A DNA stretch of 64,000 nucleotides from Roseibium aestuarii (GTDB lineage: Bacteria > Pseudomonadota > Alphaproteobacteria > Rhizobiales > Stappiaceae). The stretch spans positions 1,550,001 to 1,614,000 of the forward strand of contig NZ_VORA01000001.1 of the NCBI RefSeq assembly GCF_008477545.1. The letters run 5' to 3'. Below the pieces are notes generated by a model. It worked only from the letters and a program-made list of their open reading frames with translations. It searched no databases and was not told where the DNA came from. Shown piece after piece: positions 33,630 to 44,534 of this stretch. A program made the position numbers and the translations under genes. Within the stretch, counting starts at the first letter, position 1; each line of letters starts with the position of its first letter.

Positions 33630-33765
33630 TAAGCTGACAATGGAAACGTGAGCGGGACAGAGGCCAACTCTTAGGTGTCGAGTGGTCACATGGACCGGCC
33701 TTCTCTCTCCCTATGTGAGGGGCATTCGTGCCTCTTCCCTTTAGTGGCCGCAATCGGCCCGCCAC

Positions 33766-33942
33766 TCAGGCTGCACTGCCTTTCCTGTCGAAACACCAGT
33801 GTCGGACTCCGCCATTCTTCCCCTCGAACCGATCATGTCTCGACCAAAAGGCCTCGAACCAGTTCGTGCTGACATAGGCCCAGTGAGTCCCGGCGACCTC
33901 GACCAACAACTTCAAACCCAAAACATCAATATTCCAGCGCAT
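33766..33942 (-). CDS. Small 58-aa protein of unknown function
   Basis: A complete 58-codon ORF from ATG 33942 to TGA 33768-33766. It has a very good ribosome binding site, AAGGAG six bases upstream. The peptide starts MRWNIDVLGLKLLVEV and continues with THWAYVSTNWFEAFW and HWCFDRKGSAA. It is rich in tryptophan and aromatic residues with no signal peptide or transmembrane helix. A promoter-like sequence lies about 100 bases upstream and a terminator follows 140 bases downstream, consistent with a short transcript of its own. No family is recognised; small anti-restriction, anti-CRISPR or regulatory proteins have this size, but this is only a possibility. Confidence 0.55.
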   Translation of the reverse strand: MRWNIDVLGLKLLVEVAGTHWAYVSTNWFEAFWSRHDRFEGKNGGVRHWCFDRKGSAA

Positions 33943-34280
33943 GACTTCTCCTTCGGGCTGTGTGCCCGTTGCGAATGATGCCCCATAGAGGAGGCGTGAG
34001 GTCCTTCGAAGGTCAGGCGAAGAAGAAATGAAAATCAGGTTTATGTCAACAAAAACATGTATTTAACCCACGCGTGGGACAGTTGCAGTCGTGGGTGGAT
34101 CAGGTGTTTTTGCTGGGAGCAGCTTGTGTTGCCTCAGGTCCGGCCGGGAGCGTTTGGCGACAGTGCCGCTCACGGTTGGTCGATCTCTTGGGAGAGGCGG
34201 CTAGGAGAAGGCGCAGAGGTACATAACGGGGTACGATCTGAGGTACGCACCTGCCCATAAGTCATTGAATTTGCTAAGGC
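33943..34280. other. Right end of the element: promoter region
   Basis: These 338 bases lie between the 58-aa ORF and attR. A minus-strand TTGACA (34050-34045) lies in an AT-rich stretch with no strong -10 match. Just upstream is a perfect 12-bp palindrome CCCACGCGTGGG (34068-34079), a possible operator. From 34080 to 34280 I see nothing. Confidence 0.45.
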
Positions 34281-34306
34281 AAAAAGAGTTGGCTGGGGAA
34301 CCTGGA
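34281..34306 (+). repeat. attR core of the integrated element
   Basis: This is the exact 26-base copy of 27614-27639. It overlaps the 3' part of the tRNA-Gln gene (acceptor stem and part of the T-arm) and its 3' flank, so the tRNA remains whole after integration. Confidence 0.9.
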
Positions 34307-34363
34307 TTCGAACCAGGACTAACGGAGTCAGAGTCCGCGGGTCTACCGTTAACCTATTCCCCA
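34290..34363 (-). tRNA. glnT: tRNA-Gln (anticodon CTG)
   Basis: Read on the minus strand, the 74-nt gene starts TGGGGAATAGGTTAACGGT and ends GGTTCCCCAGCCA, with the CCA end encoded. The acceptor stem TGGGGAA pairs with TTCCCCA. The anticodon loop is CTCTGAC within GCGGA/TCCGT-type stem arms, giving anticodon CTG (glutamine). The T-arm has the usual GGTTCGAATCC. The element at 27614-34281 is integrated at its 3' end. The symbol is generic. Confidence 0.95.
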
Positions 34364-35250
34364 GCAAGCGAGCTGTCTCGCGTCCGGCGCTGGTGGCCGG
34401 TGCGGCGGGCCGTGCCGCCGTCGATGGCTGGGGTATATAACCAACCGGGCTTTCGGCGCAAGCGCCCCGCCGAACTTTTTTTGCCGACTTTCCACAGCCG
34501 GTCGACGTGGCCGGTCTGCGGGCGTTGCTCATCCCGCCTCGTGCCGGGACAGAGCACTGCGGCTCGTGCCCGGAAACCCTTGCGGAAACGCGCGAATTTT
34601 CAAAATGAAAACGTCGGGAAAGATCGGTTTGTCGCGCGCAGGAGCTGCCTGGGGATAACCGGATTGGCATCTGTGGTCGCTTGAGCAGGCCCCTCCGGCG
34701 TGCAGATTTTTCAACCGAATATGAATGAGGGTTGGCATTCGCATGCAGGGGAGGCGCGGGGAGGCGAGCGGGCGGGTCATCGCAGGCTCGACAAGGCCGA
34801 TGTCGTCAGCGGGGCCCATTGACTGGAGCGGGTGGAGCCGCGCGGACGGGCCCGGGGAAAGCGCGGGGCGCTCATGGGATGAGCCTGACCGATGCATTGA
34901 ACATATCATGACCTCGGCGGGTCGGGGCGGTTTCACCGCTGAGCCTGCTCCGAATGGGAGCAGGGAGGCATGAGATCGACATCCGCTGTGGTCCGGGTCT
35001 TGAGCTGGGGGGGGCACAGTGCGCGCCTCTCCGATGCCTCTTGTCTGTCAGTCTCGTCTGTCCGTCGCGCGCGCCGCTTTCCTGCGTCTGCCTGCCCTGC
35101 GTCCGCCGGGTCCCTGCCCAGGCAGGATCGCGGCGCGGACAGAAGCCTAGTCGACGGGCAGTCTTGCTGATAACATGTCAGCCAACGAAGAGACGCGTGC
35201 GAAAAATGGGGCTTCAGCTCCGGTTTCCCGCGCCAGACAAGGCATGAAAA
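34364..35250. other. Intergenic region between tRNA-Gln and the Ppx/GppA gene
   Basis: An 887-base gap. It holds the tRNA promoter near 34434-34461. The remaining GC-rich 750 bases have overlapping frames in both strands (for example a 162-codon minus-strand one at 34529-35017), but none has protein-like composition or a good start. I see no supported gene. Confidence 0.45.
34434..34461 (-). promoter_or_regulatory. Putative promoter of tRNA-Gln
   Basis: On the minus strand TTGCGC (34461-34456) and TATATA (34439-34434) are 16 bases apart, followed by a GC-rich CCCCAGCC discriminator, as common for stable RNA genes. It lies 70 bases before the tRNA 5' end. Confidence 0.55.
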
Positions 35251-37242
35251 GTGACTGATTCAGCACACGAGCCTCCCGAATCGCGTCGGGAAGCGGCTGA
35301 TCCGTCCGGACCCATTTCCCGCGCAGGTCAGCGGGCCAATTCCCGGCGCAAGCGGCGCCGGCGTCGCAACGGCAAGGCTGAAGGCGGAGGGGATATCTCC
35401 TCCACCGGTGCCGGCCACAGCGCTTCCGGTCGTCAGACCGGCGAGGCATCGGGTGCGTCCAGCGGCTCCAGAACGGGTCGCAAGGCGCAGCGCAAGGCTC
35501 TGAAAGGAGCGCCCCGAGGGCTCGAACCAAGTGCGGGCGACGGGACTTCGATCCCGGACCGGTCCGGGTCTCGCGCCGCCGAGGGTGGCGCAGAGGCCGG
35601 GTCCGCACCGGGCAAGCCCCCGCAGGGGCCCAGATCGCGACGTCGCGCGGCCCGCAAGGGCAAGGGGCGCAACGGCGGCGATGGGCGGCCCTCGCACAAG
35701 GGGACTGGTTCTGCACCCCGGCCGCTCTCGGCCGGTCAGGGCTCGGAGACCGTTGGAACATCTGGGACCGGACAGGGCGAACCGGATCGCCATGCGGCGG
35801 ATGCAGGGCCTGCAGACGGTGCGGGCGGTCGTGACCTCATGCCAGGCCGTGACCTTCTGTCAGGCATGGGTGCCGGGCATCCTGCCTCTTCAGCTCCTTT
35901 GGGGGCTGTTGCGGAGAAATCCGGGCTGACCGAGCACGGCCCCGTGCGCGCAAAAGGGCGTCGTCGCGGACGCAGGCGCGCAAGCGCCGGAGAGGGGACG
36001 GGCCACGCAAAGATCCCGTCGGGACAGGCACGCAGCGAGGCAGCTGCTCAAGGTCTGACGGGCGAGGACCGCGCGTCCCTGCCTGCGGGTGGCGTCCAGA
36101 CCCGGCAGGAACAGTCTTCTCCGGCGGCTCCTGGTGATGTTCGGGCAGACGTGCGGGCGGACATGCGGACTGGCTTGCGGCCCGGTGTGCGCGCCACCTC
36201 CGGGCGCGGGGTCGATCCGCTTTATGCCGCGCTGGATCTGGGCACCAACAATTGTCGGCTGCTGATTGCCCGTCCCGATGACCGGGGCTTCCGGGTGGTC
36301 GATGCCTATTCGCGCATCGTGCGTCTGGGGGAAGGGGTCGGCAGCACCGGCCTTCTCTCCACCCAGGCCATGGACCGGGCGGTCGAAGCCCTCGACATCT
36401 GCCAGCGCAAGCTGGAGGAGCGCGGGGTGGCCCGTGCCCGCCTGATTGCCACCGAGGCCTGCCGGGCCGCCGCCAACGGGCTCGACTTCATCGAGCGGGT
36501 GCGAGCGGAGACGGGCATGACGCTTGAGGTCGTCAGCCGCGAGACGGAAGCCCGTCTTGCGGTCGCGGGCTGCGTCACACTGGTGGATCCCGCCGCCGAC
36601 GGGGTCATCCTGTTCGATATCGGCGGCGGCTCGTCGGAAATCGTCTGGCTCGACCTGCGCAACCGCTGCGGGGCACGCGGCTTTGCGCTCACCCGCTTCA
36701 TCCGCTCCTGGGCGTCGCTCCCCGTGGGTGTGGTGAACCTGGCCGAGCGCCACGGCGGCGTGGATGTGACGCCGGAGGTGTTCGAGGCCATGGTCCGCGA
36801 CGTGGAAGGGCATCTCGCGGGTTTCGCGCTGGGAGAGGATCTGAGCGCGGCAATCCGGGGCGGGGGCGTGCACATGCTGGGCACTTCCGGCACGGTCACG
36901 ACGCTGGCGGGCGTGCAGCTTGGCCTCAAGCGCTATGACCGCCGCCGTGTGGACGGCGCGTGGCTGGAAAGCGGTCAGGTCAGCGAGATGATTGATCGTC
37001 TGCGCCAAATGTCTTACGAGGAGCGCGTGAACAATCCCTGCATCGGTGCCGACCGCGCCGATCTGGTGCTTGCCGGCTGCGCCATTCTTGAGGCGATCCG
37101 CCGGCGCTGGAACTGCGAGCGCCTGCGCGTCGCGGACCGGGGATTGCGCGAAGGCATTCTGACAGAACTCATGGCCGCAGATGGGGTGTGGTCGAAGGGA
37201 AAGGGCGGGCGCTGGGGCTCCCGCAACAAAGGCAAGACATGA
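35251..37242 (+). CDS. Ppx/GppA phosphatase with a long basic disordered N-terminus
   Basis: A 663-aa protein in two parts. Residues 1 to about 320 are low complexity: Gly, Ser, Arg and Ala rich, with basic patches such as [12 protein letters not shown] and [11 protein letters not shown]. Residues about 322-663 form an ASKHA-fold exopolyphosphatase/guanosine pentaphosphate phosphatase domain with [14 protein letters not shown] (phosphate 1), [18 protein letters not shown] and [14 protein letters not shown] (phosphate 2), and [12 protein letters not shown]. It should split polyphosphate or pppGpp. The GTG start has AAGG upstream. Its stop overlaps the rlmE start, so the two are coupled. The extension may bind RNA or polyphosphate, which is inference. 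Confidence 0.87.
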   Translation: MTDSAHEPPESRREAADPSGPISRAGQRANSRRKRRRRRNGKAEGGGDISSTGAGHSASGRQTGEASGASSGSRTGRKAQRKALKGAPRGLEPSAGDGTSIPDRSGSRAAEGGAEAGSAPGKPPQGPRSRRRAARKGKGRNGGDGRPSHKGTGSAPRPLSAGQGSETVGTSGTGQGEPDRHAADAGPADGAGGRDLMPGRDLLSGMGAGHPASSAPLGAVAEKSGLTEHGPVRAKGRRRGRRRASAGEGTGHAKIPSGQARSEAAAQGLTGEDRASLPAGGVQTRQEQSSPAAPGDVRADVRADMRTGLRPGVRATSGRGVDPLYAALDLGTNNCRLLIARPDDRGFRVVDAYSRIVRLGEGVGSTGLLSTQAMDRAVEALDICQRKLEERGVARARLIATEACRAAANGLDFIERVRAETGMTLEVVSRETEARLAVAGCVTLVDPAADGVILFDIGGGSSEIVWLDLRNRCGARGFALTRFIRSWASLPVGVVNLAERHGGVDVTPEVFEAMVRDVEGHLAGFALGEDLSAAIRGGGVHMLGTSGTVTTLAGVQLGLKRYDRRRVDGAWLESGQVSEMIDRLRQMSYEERVNNPCIGADRADLVLAGCAILEAIRRRWNCERLRVADRGLREGILTELMAADGVWSKGKGGRWGSRNKGKT

Positions 37243-38027
37243 CCCGTTCGAGCAAGGGCACCGGTGACCGCGGCCTTCACGTGAAGGTGAAGACCGCGCG
37301 CGGCCGCCGTTCCTCCTCCACCCAATGGCTGCAGCGGCAGCTCAACGACCCCTACGTGCGCCGTGCCAAGGCGGAGGGCTGGCGCTCGCGCGCGGCCTTC
37401 AAGCTCATCGAGATCGACGACAAGCACAAGCTGCTCAAGCCCGGCTACCGGGTCGTCGACCTTGGGGCGGCTCCCGGTGGCTGGTGCCAGGTGGCGGCGG
37501 AGCGGGTGAAATCCGCTCCCGAAGCGCCCAAGGTGGTCGGCATCGACTATCTGGAGATGGACCATCTGCCCGGCGTGACCTTCCTGCAGAAGGACTTTCT
37601 GGACGATGACGCGCCGCAGATGCTGATCGAGGCCCTCGGCGGCTACGGTCCGGACGTGGTGATTTCCGACATGGCGGCGCCCACCACGGGCCACCGCCAG
37701 ACCGACCACCTGCGCACGACCCATCTCTTCGAGGTGGCGATCCATTTCGCCGAGCGCAATCTGGTGCCCGGCGGGTCGTTCCTGGCCAAGGTCTTCCGGG
37801 GCGGCACCGAAGGCGAGCTGCTGCAGGAGCTCAAGCGCTCCTTCAAGACGGTGGCTCATCTGAAGCCGCCGTCAAGCCGCAAGGAAAGCCCGGAACTCTA
37901 CGTCATCGCCAAGGGCTTCCGGGGCCGCGATGCGGATAATGCGCCGCTTGATGCCGGAAGTGCGGCCGGAAGGGCCTCAGCCGCAGAGGGCTTCGACCCG
38001 CGCGGCGAAAGCCACGACGACGACTGA
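37239..38027 (+). CDS. rlmE: 23S rRNA (uridine-2552-2'-O)-methyltransferase RlmE (FtsJ)
   Basis: A 262-aa RrmJ/FtsJ-type enzyme that methylates the A-loop of 23S rRNA in the 50S subunit. The SAM motif is [15 protein letters not shown], and the K-D-K-E tetrad is suggested by RSRAAFKL (Lys), [10 protein letters not shown] (Asp), FLAKVFRGG (Lys) and [14 protein letters not shown] (Glu). The N-terminal 35 residues are basic and longer than in the E. coli enzyme, and the C-terminal 35 are acidic and disordered. ATG 37239 overlaps the ppx stop in ATGA, preceded by AAAGG. Confidence 0.93.
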   Translation: MTRSSKGTGDRGLHVKVKTARGRRSSSTQWLQRQLNDPYVRRAKAEGWRSRAAFKLIEIDDKHKLLKPGYRVVDLGAAPGGWCQVAAERVKSAPEAPKVVGIDYLEMDHLPGVTFLQKDFLDDDAPQMLIEALGGYGPDVVISDMAAPTTGHRQTDHLRTTHLFEVAIHFAERNLVPGGSFLAKVFRGGTEGELLQELKRSFKTVAHLKPPSSRKESPELYVIAKGFRGRDADNAPLDAGSAAGRASAAEGFDPRGESHDDD

Positions 38028-38106
38028 TCCGTCCCGTTCGGGGCTGGGGGCCGGGGCAAGGAACCTCTGGGCGACAGGAAAAACGCGGTGACAGGAAAAT
38101 CGGGTC

Positions 38107-38136
38107 CGGGGCGAGATTTTTGCCCCGCACCCTTTT
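38107..38136 (+). terminator. Terminator after rlmE
   Basis: CGGGGC (38107-38112) pairs with GCCCCG (38122-38127), followed by CACCCTTTT. It lies 80 bases after the stop and before the guaB promoter region. Confidence 0.55.
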
Positions 38137-38235
38137 CAGACTGTCACCTCCATGTTATTGACCCGCGCCAACTTCTCCGGCACAGCCGAAGCACATCCAT
38201 CGATGCGGGAACTCACCATTCCGGCGTCGTGTTGA

Positions 38236-39765
<1,530 letters not shown>

Positions 39766-39788
39766 TCAGGCCCATGACATTGGGAAAG

Positions 39789-39824
39789 GCGGGCGCCTGT
39801 CCCGGTTTTCTCAGGCCCGCTTTT
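39789..39824 (+). terminator. Terminator between guaB and rsmB-like gene
   Basis: GCGGGC (39789-39794) pairs with GCCCGC (39815-39820), followed by TTTT. It lies only 18 bases before the next start, so it may attenuate rather than fully stop. Confidence 0.55.
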
Positions 39825-39841
39825 CTCAGGAAGGTACGATC

Positions 39842-41134
39842 ATGAAAGACGGTGGACGTCTCTCTGCTGCCATTGAAGTTCTGACCGAGGTGGAAACCCG
39901 GCATCGTCCGGTCCAGCTCGCGCTCCGGGACTGGGGCACCGCCCACCGTTTCGCCGGATCCGGGGACCGCACGGTCATCGGCAATCTGGTGTTCGACGCC
40001 CTGCGTCATCGCGGTTCGCTGACCGAACGGCTCGGCCGTGACGATCCGCGCATGGCGGTCATCGCGACCTATGTGCTCACCTGGGATCAGGGGATCGACG
40101 GGTTCAAGGCGGCGGTGGAAGCCGATCGCCATGCCCCCGAGCCCCTGAGTGCCGAGGAAGAGGCGGCTCTCGAGGCAGCGCGTGAGGCCCAGGCAACGGG
40201 CGCGGCAGCCGCCGACGTTCCGGCCTGGCTCTGGCCGAGCTTCGAGGCGGTCTTTGCCGATCAGGCCGTGGCCGAAGGTCAGGCGCTCGCCGCGCGTGCG
40301 CCCATCGACCTGCGGGCCAACACCCTGAAATCCGACCGGGAGAAGCTTCTGAAGAAGCTCGCTCACGTGTCTGCCGGGGCGACCCCCCTGTCGCCGAACG
40401 GCCTGCGGATCTTTGCAAAGCCTGGCGCGGCGCGCATGCCCCACGTGCAGGCTGAAGAAGGCTATCAGAAGGGCTGGTTCGAGCTTCAGGACGAGGGCAG
40501 CCAGCTTGTGGCGGCCCTCGGGCTTGCCCGGCCCGGCCAGCAGGTGCTGGACTTCTGCGCCGGCGGCGGCGGCAAGACCCTCGCGCTCGCTGCGTCCATG
40601 GAAAACAAGGGGCAGATCTTTGCCTATGACGCCGAGCGTCTGCGGCTGGCTCCCATCCACGAGCGCCTGAAGCGGGCAGGGGTGCGCAACGTGCAGGTTC
40701 GTGACCCGGCCTCGTCCCGTCTGGACGAGCTGGAAGGCGCCATGGATCTGGTCTTCGTCGATGCGCCCTGCACGGGAACCGGTGTCTGGCGCCGTCGCCC
40801 GGACAGCAAGTGGAAGCTCACCGACAAGGCCCTGGCCGACCGTCTCGACGATCAGCGCAAGGTGCTCGATGCGGCAGCTGCCTACGTGAAGCCCGGCGGC
40901 CGTCTGGTCTATGTGACCTGCTCCGTCCTGCCGCAGGAAAACAGCGAGCAGATCACCGCCTTCCTCGAGCGCCACGACGACTTCGGGGCCGGCTCTGCGG
41001 CTGCAGCATGGTCTGCAGCACTTCCCGGTGTTGCGCTGCCGCGCTACGTGAACGAGCGCGGCGACGTGCTGCTCACTCCGGCCAGCACCGGCACCGACGG
41101 GTTCTTTGCCGCCGTGCTTCAGCGCCGCGCCTGA
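39842..41134 (+). CDS. RsmB/NOP-family rRNA (cytosine-C5)-methyltransferase
   Basis: A 430-aa RNA methyltransferase, probably of 16S rRNA (RsmB type). The N-terminal 140 residues are a NusB-like or RNA-binding region with RFAGSGDRTVIGNLVFDALRHR. The C-terminal SAM domain has VLDFCAGGGGKTLALAA, then FVDAPCTGTGVWRRRPD with the release cysteine and LVYVTCSVLPQENSEQ with the catalytic cysteine. Of the RsmB/RsmF group this is the alphaproteobacterial form, so I give no firm symbol. The start ATG 39842 follows AGGAAGG. Confidence 0.88.
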   Translation: MKDGGRLSAAIEVLTEVETRHRPVQLALRDWGTAHRFAGSGDRTVIGNLVFDALRHRGSLTERLGRDDPRMAVIATYVLTWDQGIDGFKAAVEADRHAPEPLSAEEEAALEAAREAQATGAAAADVPAWLWPSFEAVFADQAVAEGQALAARAPIDLRANTLKSDREKLLKKLAHVSAGATPLSPNGLRIFAKPGAARMPHVQAEEGYQKGWFELQDEGSQLVAALGLARPGQQVLDFCAGGGGKTLALAASMENKGQIFAYDAERLRLAPIHERLKRAGVRNVQVRDPASSRLDELEGAMDLVFVDAPCTGTGVWRRRPDSKWKLTDKALADRLDDQRKVLDAAAAYVKPGGRLVYVTCSVLPQENSEQITAFLERHDDFGAGSAAAAWSAALPGVALPRYVNERGDVLLTPASTGTDGFFAAVLQRRA

Positions 41135-41166
41135 CGCGAGCGTCTGAGACGACAACCGAGATGAAC

Positions 41167-41200
41167 AAAGGGGCGTGGTCCGGCAGGATCACGCCCCTTT
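41167..41200 (+). terminator. Terminator after the rsmB-like gene
   Basis: AAAGGGGCGTG (41167-41177) pairs with CACGCCCCTTT (41190-41200). It lies between convergent genes and may act on both. Confidence 0.85.
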
Positions 41201-41228
41201 GTTGTCTGGTCGGCTGCGCAGGTGCGGC

Positions 41229-42485
41229 TCAGCTGCGCGGATCCTGTTCGTCTGCGGCCTCGGCGTATCCCGCTTCGGCCTCGAGCTGAGCCTCCAGATC
41301 GGCCTCCGTCTCCCAGGGCGGCGTATCCGGCGCACCGGCCTGATCTTGCACAGGCTCCGCGGCAACGTCGGGTGCGGGCTCGGTCTGCATCTCGACCGGA
41401 GCGTCAGGGGCATGTTCCGGGTCCGCGTCACGCGCGAGGGGAGCGGAGCCATCCGGAGAGACCGCATCCGGAAGATCCGGGGCGGTTGCCTGTTCCGCGT
41501 CCGCGGCAGCCCGCGCGATGCGGGCCTTCAGGCCCTCGTCCAGATCCGAACCGCTGGAGGCGGCTGTCAGCACGGCGCGGGCCATGGCACCCTGTTTCAG
41601 TCCGGCAAGACAGGTTCCGAGTGCATTCAGGACACCGCTGTCCTGCGGGGCAAGCTGATAGGCCTGGAAGGCTTCCACCAGGGCGGCTTCCGGCTGGCCC
41701 GCCTTCCGCAGACAGGTCGAGAGCCGCAGCAGCAGGTCTGCCTGCTGATCCGGCGTGCAGATCGACAGGGCCTGATGCAGGGCGGCCTGTGCCCCGTCAT
41801 AGTCGCCGCCGAGGGTGCGGGCATCGGCCAGCACCTGCAGCGGTTCGATGGATTTCGCCGCGTGAGAGGCGGCCTGGGCCGCAAGCACCGCCGCCTCGTC
41901 ATAACGCCTGCGCTTGAGATAGAGCCGGGCGAGCCCGAGCATGGCCGGCAGATGGCCCCGGTCCAGCTCCAGCGCGCGCCGGTAGGCGGCAATCGCGGCA
42001 GAGGCCTGGACGTCATGGGAGAGTGCCCGGGCGTGCAGGGTGCGCACGTCGGCGTTGTCGGGCATCAGCCCCACGAGCCGTTCGGCCGGCGCAAGCGCCT
42101 GGGAGTCGCGCCCCTGATCGACAAGGATGCTGGCAAGGCCGTAGAGCGCGTTGCGATTGTCGGGCAGGGCATCCAGCACCGTGCGGAAATTGTTCTCCGC
42201 ATTGGTCATGTCGCCCAGAAGATACTGGCAGTTGCCGAGGCTGGCCCGTGCCTGATGGTGATCCGGGGCCACGAAGACGATGCGCCGCAGTTGCGACAGG
42301 GCCTCGTCCAGATGCCCGGCGCGCAGCAGGGCCGAAGCGGTGCGATAGGCGATTTCCAGGTCGTCGGGCGCTTCTTCCAGGGCCTGCAGATACGCGGCAA
42401 GCGCCGCATCCGGCTTGCCGTTGCGTTCGTAGTAGAGGGCGCGTTCGAAAGACGCGGCGCCGGGTGGTTGCATACGATCGCTCAC
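41229..42485 (-). CDS. Tetratricopeptide repeat protein
   Basis: A 418-aa soluble protein without signal peptide. Residues 10 to about 300 consist of roughly eight TPR units (ALYYERNGKPDAALAAYLQALEEAP, ASLGNCQYLLGDMTNAENNFRTVLDALP, LGTCLAGLKQGAMA...). Residues about 315-418 are acidic, Pro- and Ala-rich and probably disordered. It should be a protein-protein interaction scaffold; no partner is evident. It lies between two GMP-pathway genes on the opposite strand. GGTGAGC precedes the ATG weakly. Confidence 0.82.
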   Translation of the reverse strand: MSDRMQPPGAASFERALYYERNGKPDAALAAYLQALEEAPDDLEIAYRTASALLRAGHLDEALSQLRRIVFVAPDHHQARASLGNCQYLLGDMTNAENNFRTVLDALPDNRNALYGLASILVDQGRDSQALAPAERLVGLMPDNADVRTLHARALSHDVQASAAIAAYRRALELDRGHLPAMLGLARLYLKRRRYDEAAVLAAQAASHAAKSIEPLQVLADARTLGGDYDGAQAALHQALSICTPDQQADLLLRLSTCLRKAGQPEAALVEAFQAYQLAPQDSGVLNALGTCLAGLKQGAMARAVLTAASSGSDLDEGLKARIARAAADAEQATAPDLPDAVSPDGSAPLARDADPEHAPDAPVEMQTEPAPDVAAEPVQDQAGAPDTPPWETEADLEAQLEAEAGYAEAADEQDPRS

Positions 42486-42711
42486 CAGAAGGAATCAGTC
42501 CCGTTGACAGTCGCCCCATTGAAGCCTCTGCGCAGCGAAAAGGGAAACGCGCAAAGATGGTTCTCCAGAGGCCATTTCAAGGCAGTCCTCGGGGGTGGTG
42601 CAAAGCCATGGCCGTTCCGGCGTCGCGTCCGGCTGCCGAGCTTGCAAAAAACCCCTTGGCTGCCGGAAATTCGGCCTTCAATTTGATCCGGAGAGCAGGT
42701 AGAAGCAGCCC

Positions 42712-44271
42712 ATGATACAGCATGACCGCCTCCTCATCATCGACTTCGGGTCTCAGGTAACCCAGCTGATCGCCCGGCGTCTGCGCGAACTCAATGTCTA
42801 TTGCGAGATCCATCCGTACCAGAATGTCACGGATGCCTTCTTGGACGAGTTCTCTCCCAAGGCCGTGATCTTCTCCGGCGGACCGGACAGCGTGACCCGC
42901 GAGGGCTCGCCGCGCCCGCCGAAGAGCGTTTATGATCGGGGCATTCCGATCCTGGGCATCTGCTATGGCCAGCAGGTCATGATGCAGGACCTGGGCGGCA
43001 AGGTCGAGGCGGGCGAAAGCCACACCGCCGAATTCGGCCGTGCCTATGTGACCCCGACCGACGCCCGTCTGGAGCTGCTGGAAGGCTGGTTCCAGGCCGA
43101 GCGCGAGCAGGTCTGGATGTCCCACGGCGACCACGTGAGCGAGATTGCCCCGGGCTTCCAGGTCTTCGGCACCTCTCCCGGCGCGCCCTTTGCCATCACC
43201 GCCGATCCGGCCCGTCGCTTCTATGCTGTCCAGTTCCACCCGGAAGTGCACCACACGCCGAACGGCCGGATGGTCTACGAGAACTTCATCCGCATGGCCG
43301 GCTTCACCGGCGACTGGACGATGGGCGCCTATCGCGAGGATGCGATTGCCAAGATCCGCGAACAGGTGGGTGACAAGAAGGTCATCTGCGGCCTGTCCGG
43401 CGGCGTCGACAGCTCCGTGGCCGCGGTCCTCATCCACGAGGCCATCGGCGACCAGCTGACCTGCGTCTTCGTCGATCATGGCCTGCTGCGCCAGAACGAG
43501 GCGGAAGAAGTGGTCACCATGTTCCGGGACCACTACAACATTCCGCTGATTCACGCCGACGAGAGCGCGCTCTTCCTGGGCGAGCTGGAAGGCCAGTCCG
43601 ACCCGGAAACCAAGCGCAAGATCATCGGCAAGCTCTTCATCGACGTGTTCCAGAAATACGCGAACCAGATCGAAGGCGCCGAATTCCTGGCTCAGGGCAC
43701 CCTCTATCCGGACGTGATCGAGAGCGTTTCCTTCTCCGGCGGTCCTTCGGTGACCATCAAGTCCCACCACAACGTGGGTGGTCTGCCGGAAAAGATGGGC
43801 CTCAAGCTCGTCGAGCCCCTGCGCGAACTCTTCAAGGACGAAGTCCGCGCCCTTGGCCGCGAGCTCGGTCTGCCGGACCGCTTCATCGGTCGTCATCCGT
43901 TCCCCGGACCGGGCCTGGCGATCCGCTGCCCGGGCGAGATCACCCGCGAGAAGCTGGAGATCCTGCGCAAGGCGGATGCGGTCTATATCGACCAGATCCG
44001 CAAGCACGGTCTCTATGACGAGATCTGGCAGGCCTTCGTGGCGATCCTTCCGGTGCGCACCGTGGGTGTCATGGGCGACGGCCGCACCTACGACTATGCC
44101 TGCGCCCTGCGCGCTGTGACTTCGGTCGATGGCATGACGGCGGATTACTATCCCTTCAGCCACGACTTCCTCGGCGAGACCGCGACGCGGATCATCAACG
44201 AGGTCAAGGGCATCAACCGGGTGACCTACGACATCACGTCGAAGCCCCCGGGAACCATCGAGTGGGAATGA
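42712..44271 (+). CDS. guaA: GMP synthase (glutamine-hydrolysing)
   Basis: A 519-aa bifunctional enzyme making GMP from XMP with glutamine nitrogen. The N-terminal class I glutaminase domain has LGICYGQQ with Cys84 and QFHPEVHHT with His and Glu. The ATP pyrophosphatase domain begins near residue 200 with [11 protein letters not shown] (P-loop), and the C-terminal dimerisation domain ends in KPPGTIEWE, the normal terminus. Its own promoter must lie in 42486-42711, since the upstream gene is on the other strand. Confidence 0.98.
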   Translation: MIQHDRLLIIDFGSQVTQLIARRLRELNVYCEIHPYQNVTDAFLDEFSPKAVIFSGGPDSVTREGSPRPPKSVYDRGIPILGICYGQQVMMQDLGGKVEAGESHTAEFGRAYVTPTDARLELLEGWFQAEREQVWMSHGDHVSEIAPGFQVFGTSPGAPFAITADPARRFYAVQFHPEVHHTPNGRMVYENFIRMAGFTGDWTMGAYREDAIAKIREQVGDKKVICGLSGGVDSSVAAVLIHEAIGDQLTCVFVDHGLLRQNEAEEVVTMFRDHYNIPLIHADESALFLGELEGQSDPETKRKIIGKLFIDVFQKYANQIEGAEFLAQGTLYPDVIESVSFSGGPSVTIKSHHNVGGLPEKMGLKLVEPLRELFKDEVRALGRELGLPDRFIGRHPFPGPGLAIRCPGEITREKLEILRKADAVYIDQIRKHGLYDEIWQAFVAILPVRTVGVMGDGRTYDYACALRAVTSVDGMTADYYPFSHDFLGETATRIINEVKGINRVTYDITSKPPGTIEWE

Positions 44272-44284
44272 TCCCTCTTTCATG

Positions 44285-44311
44285 AAAAAGGCGCCGTCAG
44301 GCGCCTTTTTT
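44285..44311 (+). terminator. Terminator of guaA
   Basis: AAGGCGCC and GGCGCCTT flank a GTCA loop (44288-44307), followed by six Ts. A strong intrinsic terminator 14 bases after the stop. Confidence 0.95.
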
Positions 44312-44416
44312 GTGTCCGGATCGGATGCAGGTCCCGGAGTGAGGTCGGGACGGCAGGGAGGGGAGCGTTAGGGCTGTGGGGCAACGGGCACGGGCCTTTC
44401 TCTCCACCCTCGCGCT

Positions 44417-44499
44417 GTCCCGGACGCAGGCGCATGCCGGAGATCCGGGACCCGGAATGCCTCCGGGACGCGATGCAGGTCCCGGCCCAGGGCCGGGAC
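44417..44499. repeat. REP-like palindromic repeat pair, copy 1
   Basis: Two palindromes: GTCCCGGA (44417-44424) with TCCGGGAC (44444-44451), and GTCCCGGC (44479-44486) with GCCGGGAC (44492-44499). The same pair, in the same order and with similar inner sequence, is found at 50451-50546. This is a dispersed intergenic repeat. Confidence 0.75.
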
Positions 44500-44534
44500 G
44501 GCGGGGAGAGGGCGCGGCCCGGCGCGGCAACCCC

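Noticed and set aside
27614-34306. A prophage interpretation of the integrated element
   Set aside because: No capsid, terminase, tail, lysis or phage replication genes; the integrase and resolvase alone do not show a phage.
34529-35017. A 162-codon minus-strand frame between tRNA-Gln and the Ppx gene
   Set aside because: Pro-, Ser- and Arg-rich with no ribosome binding site or recognisable fold; it overlaps other spurious frames.
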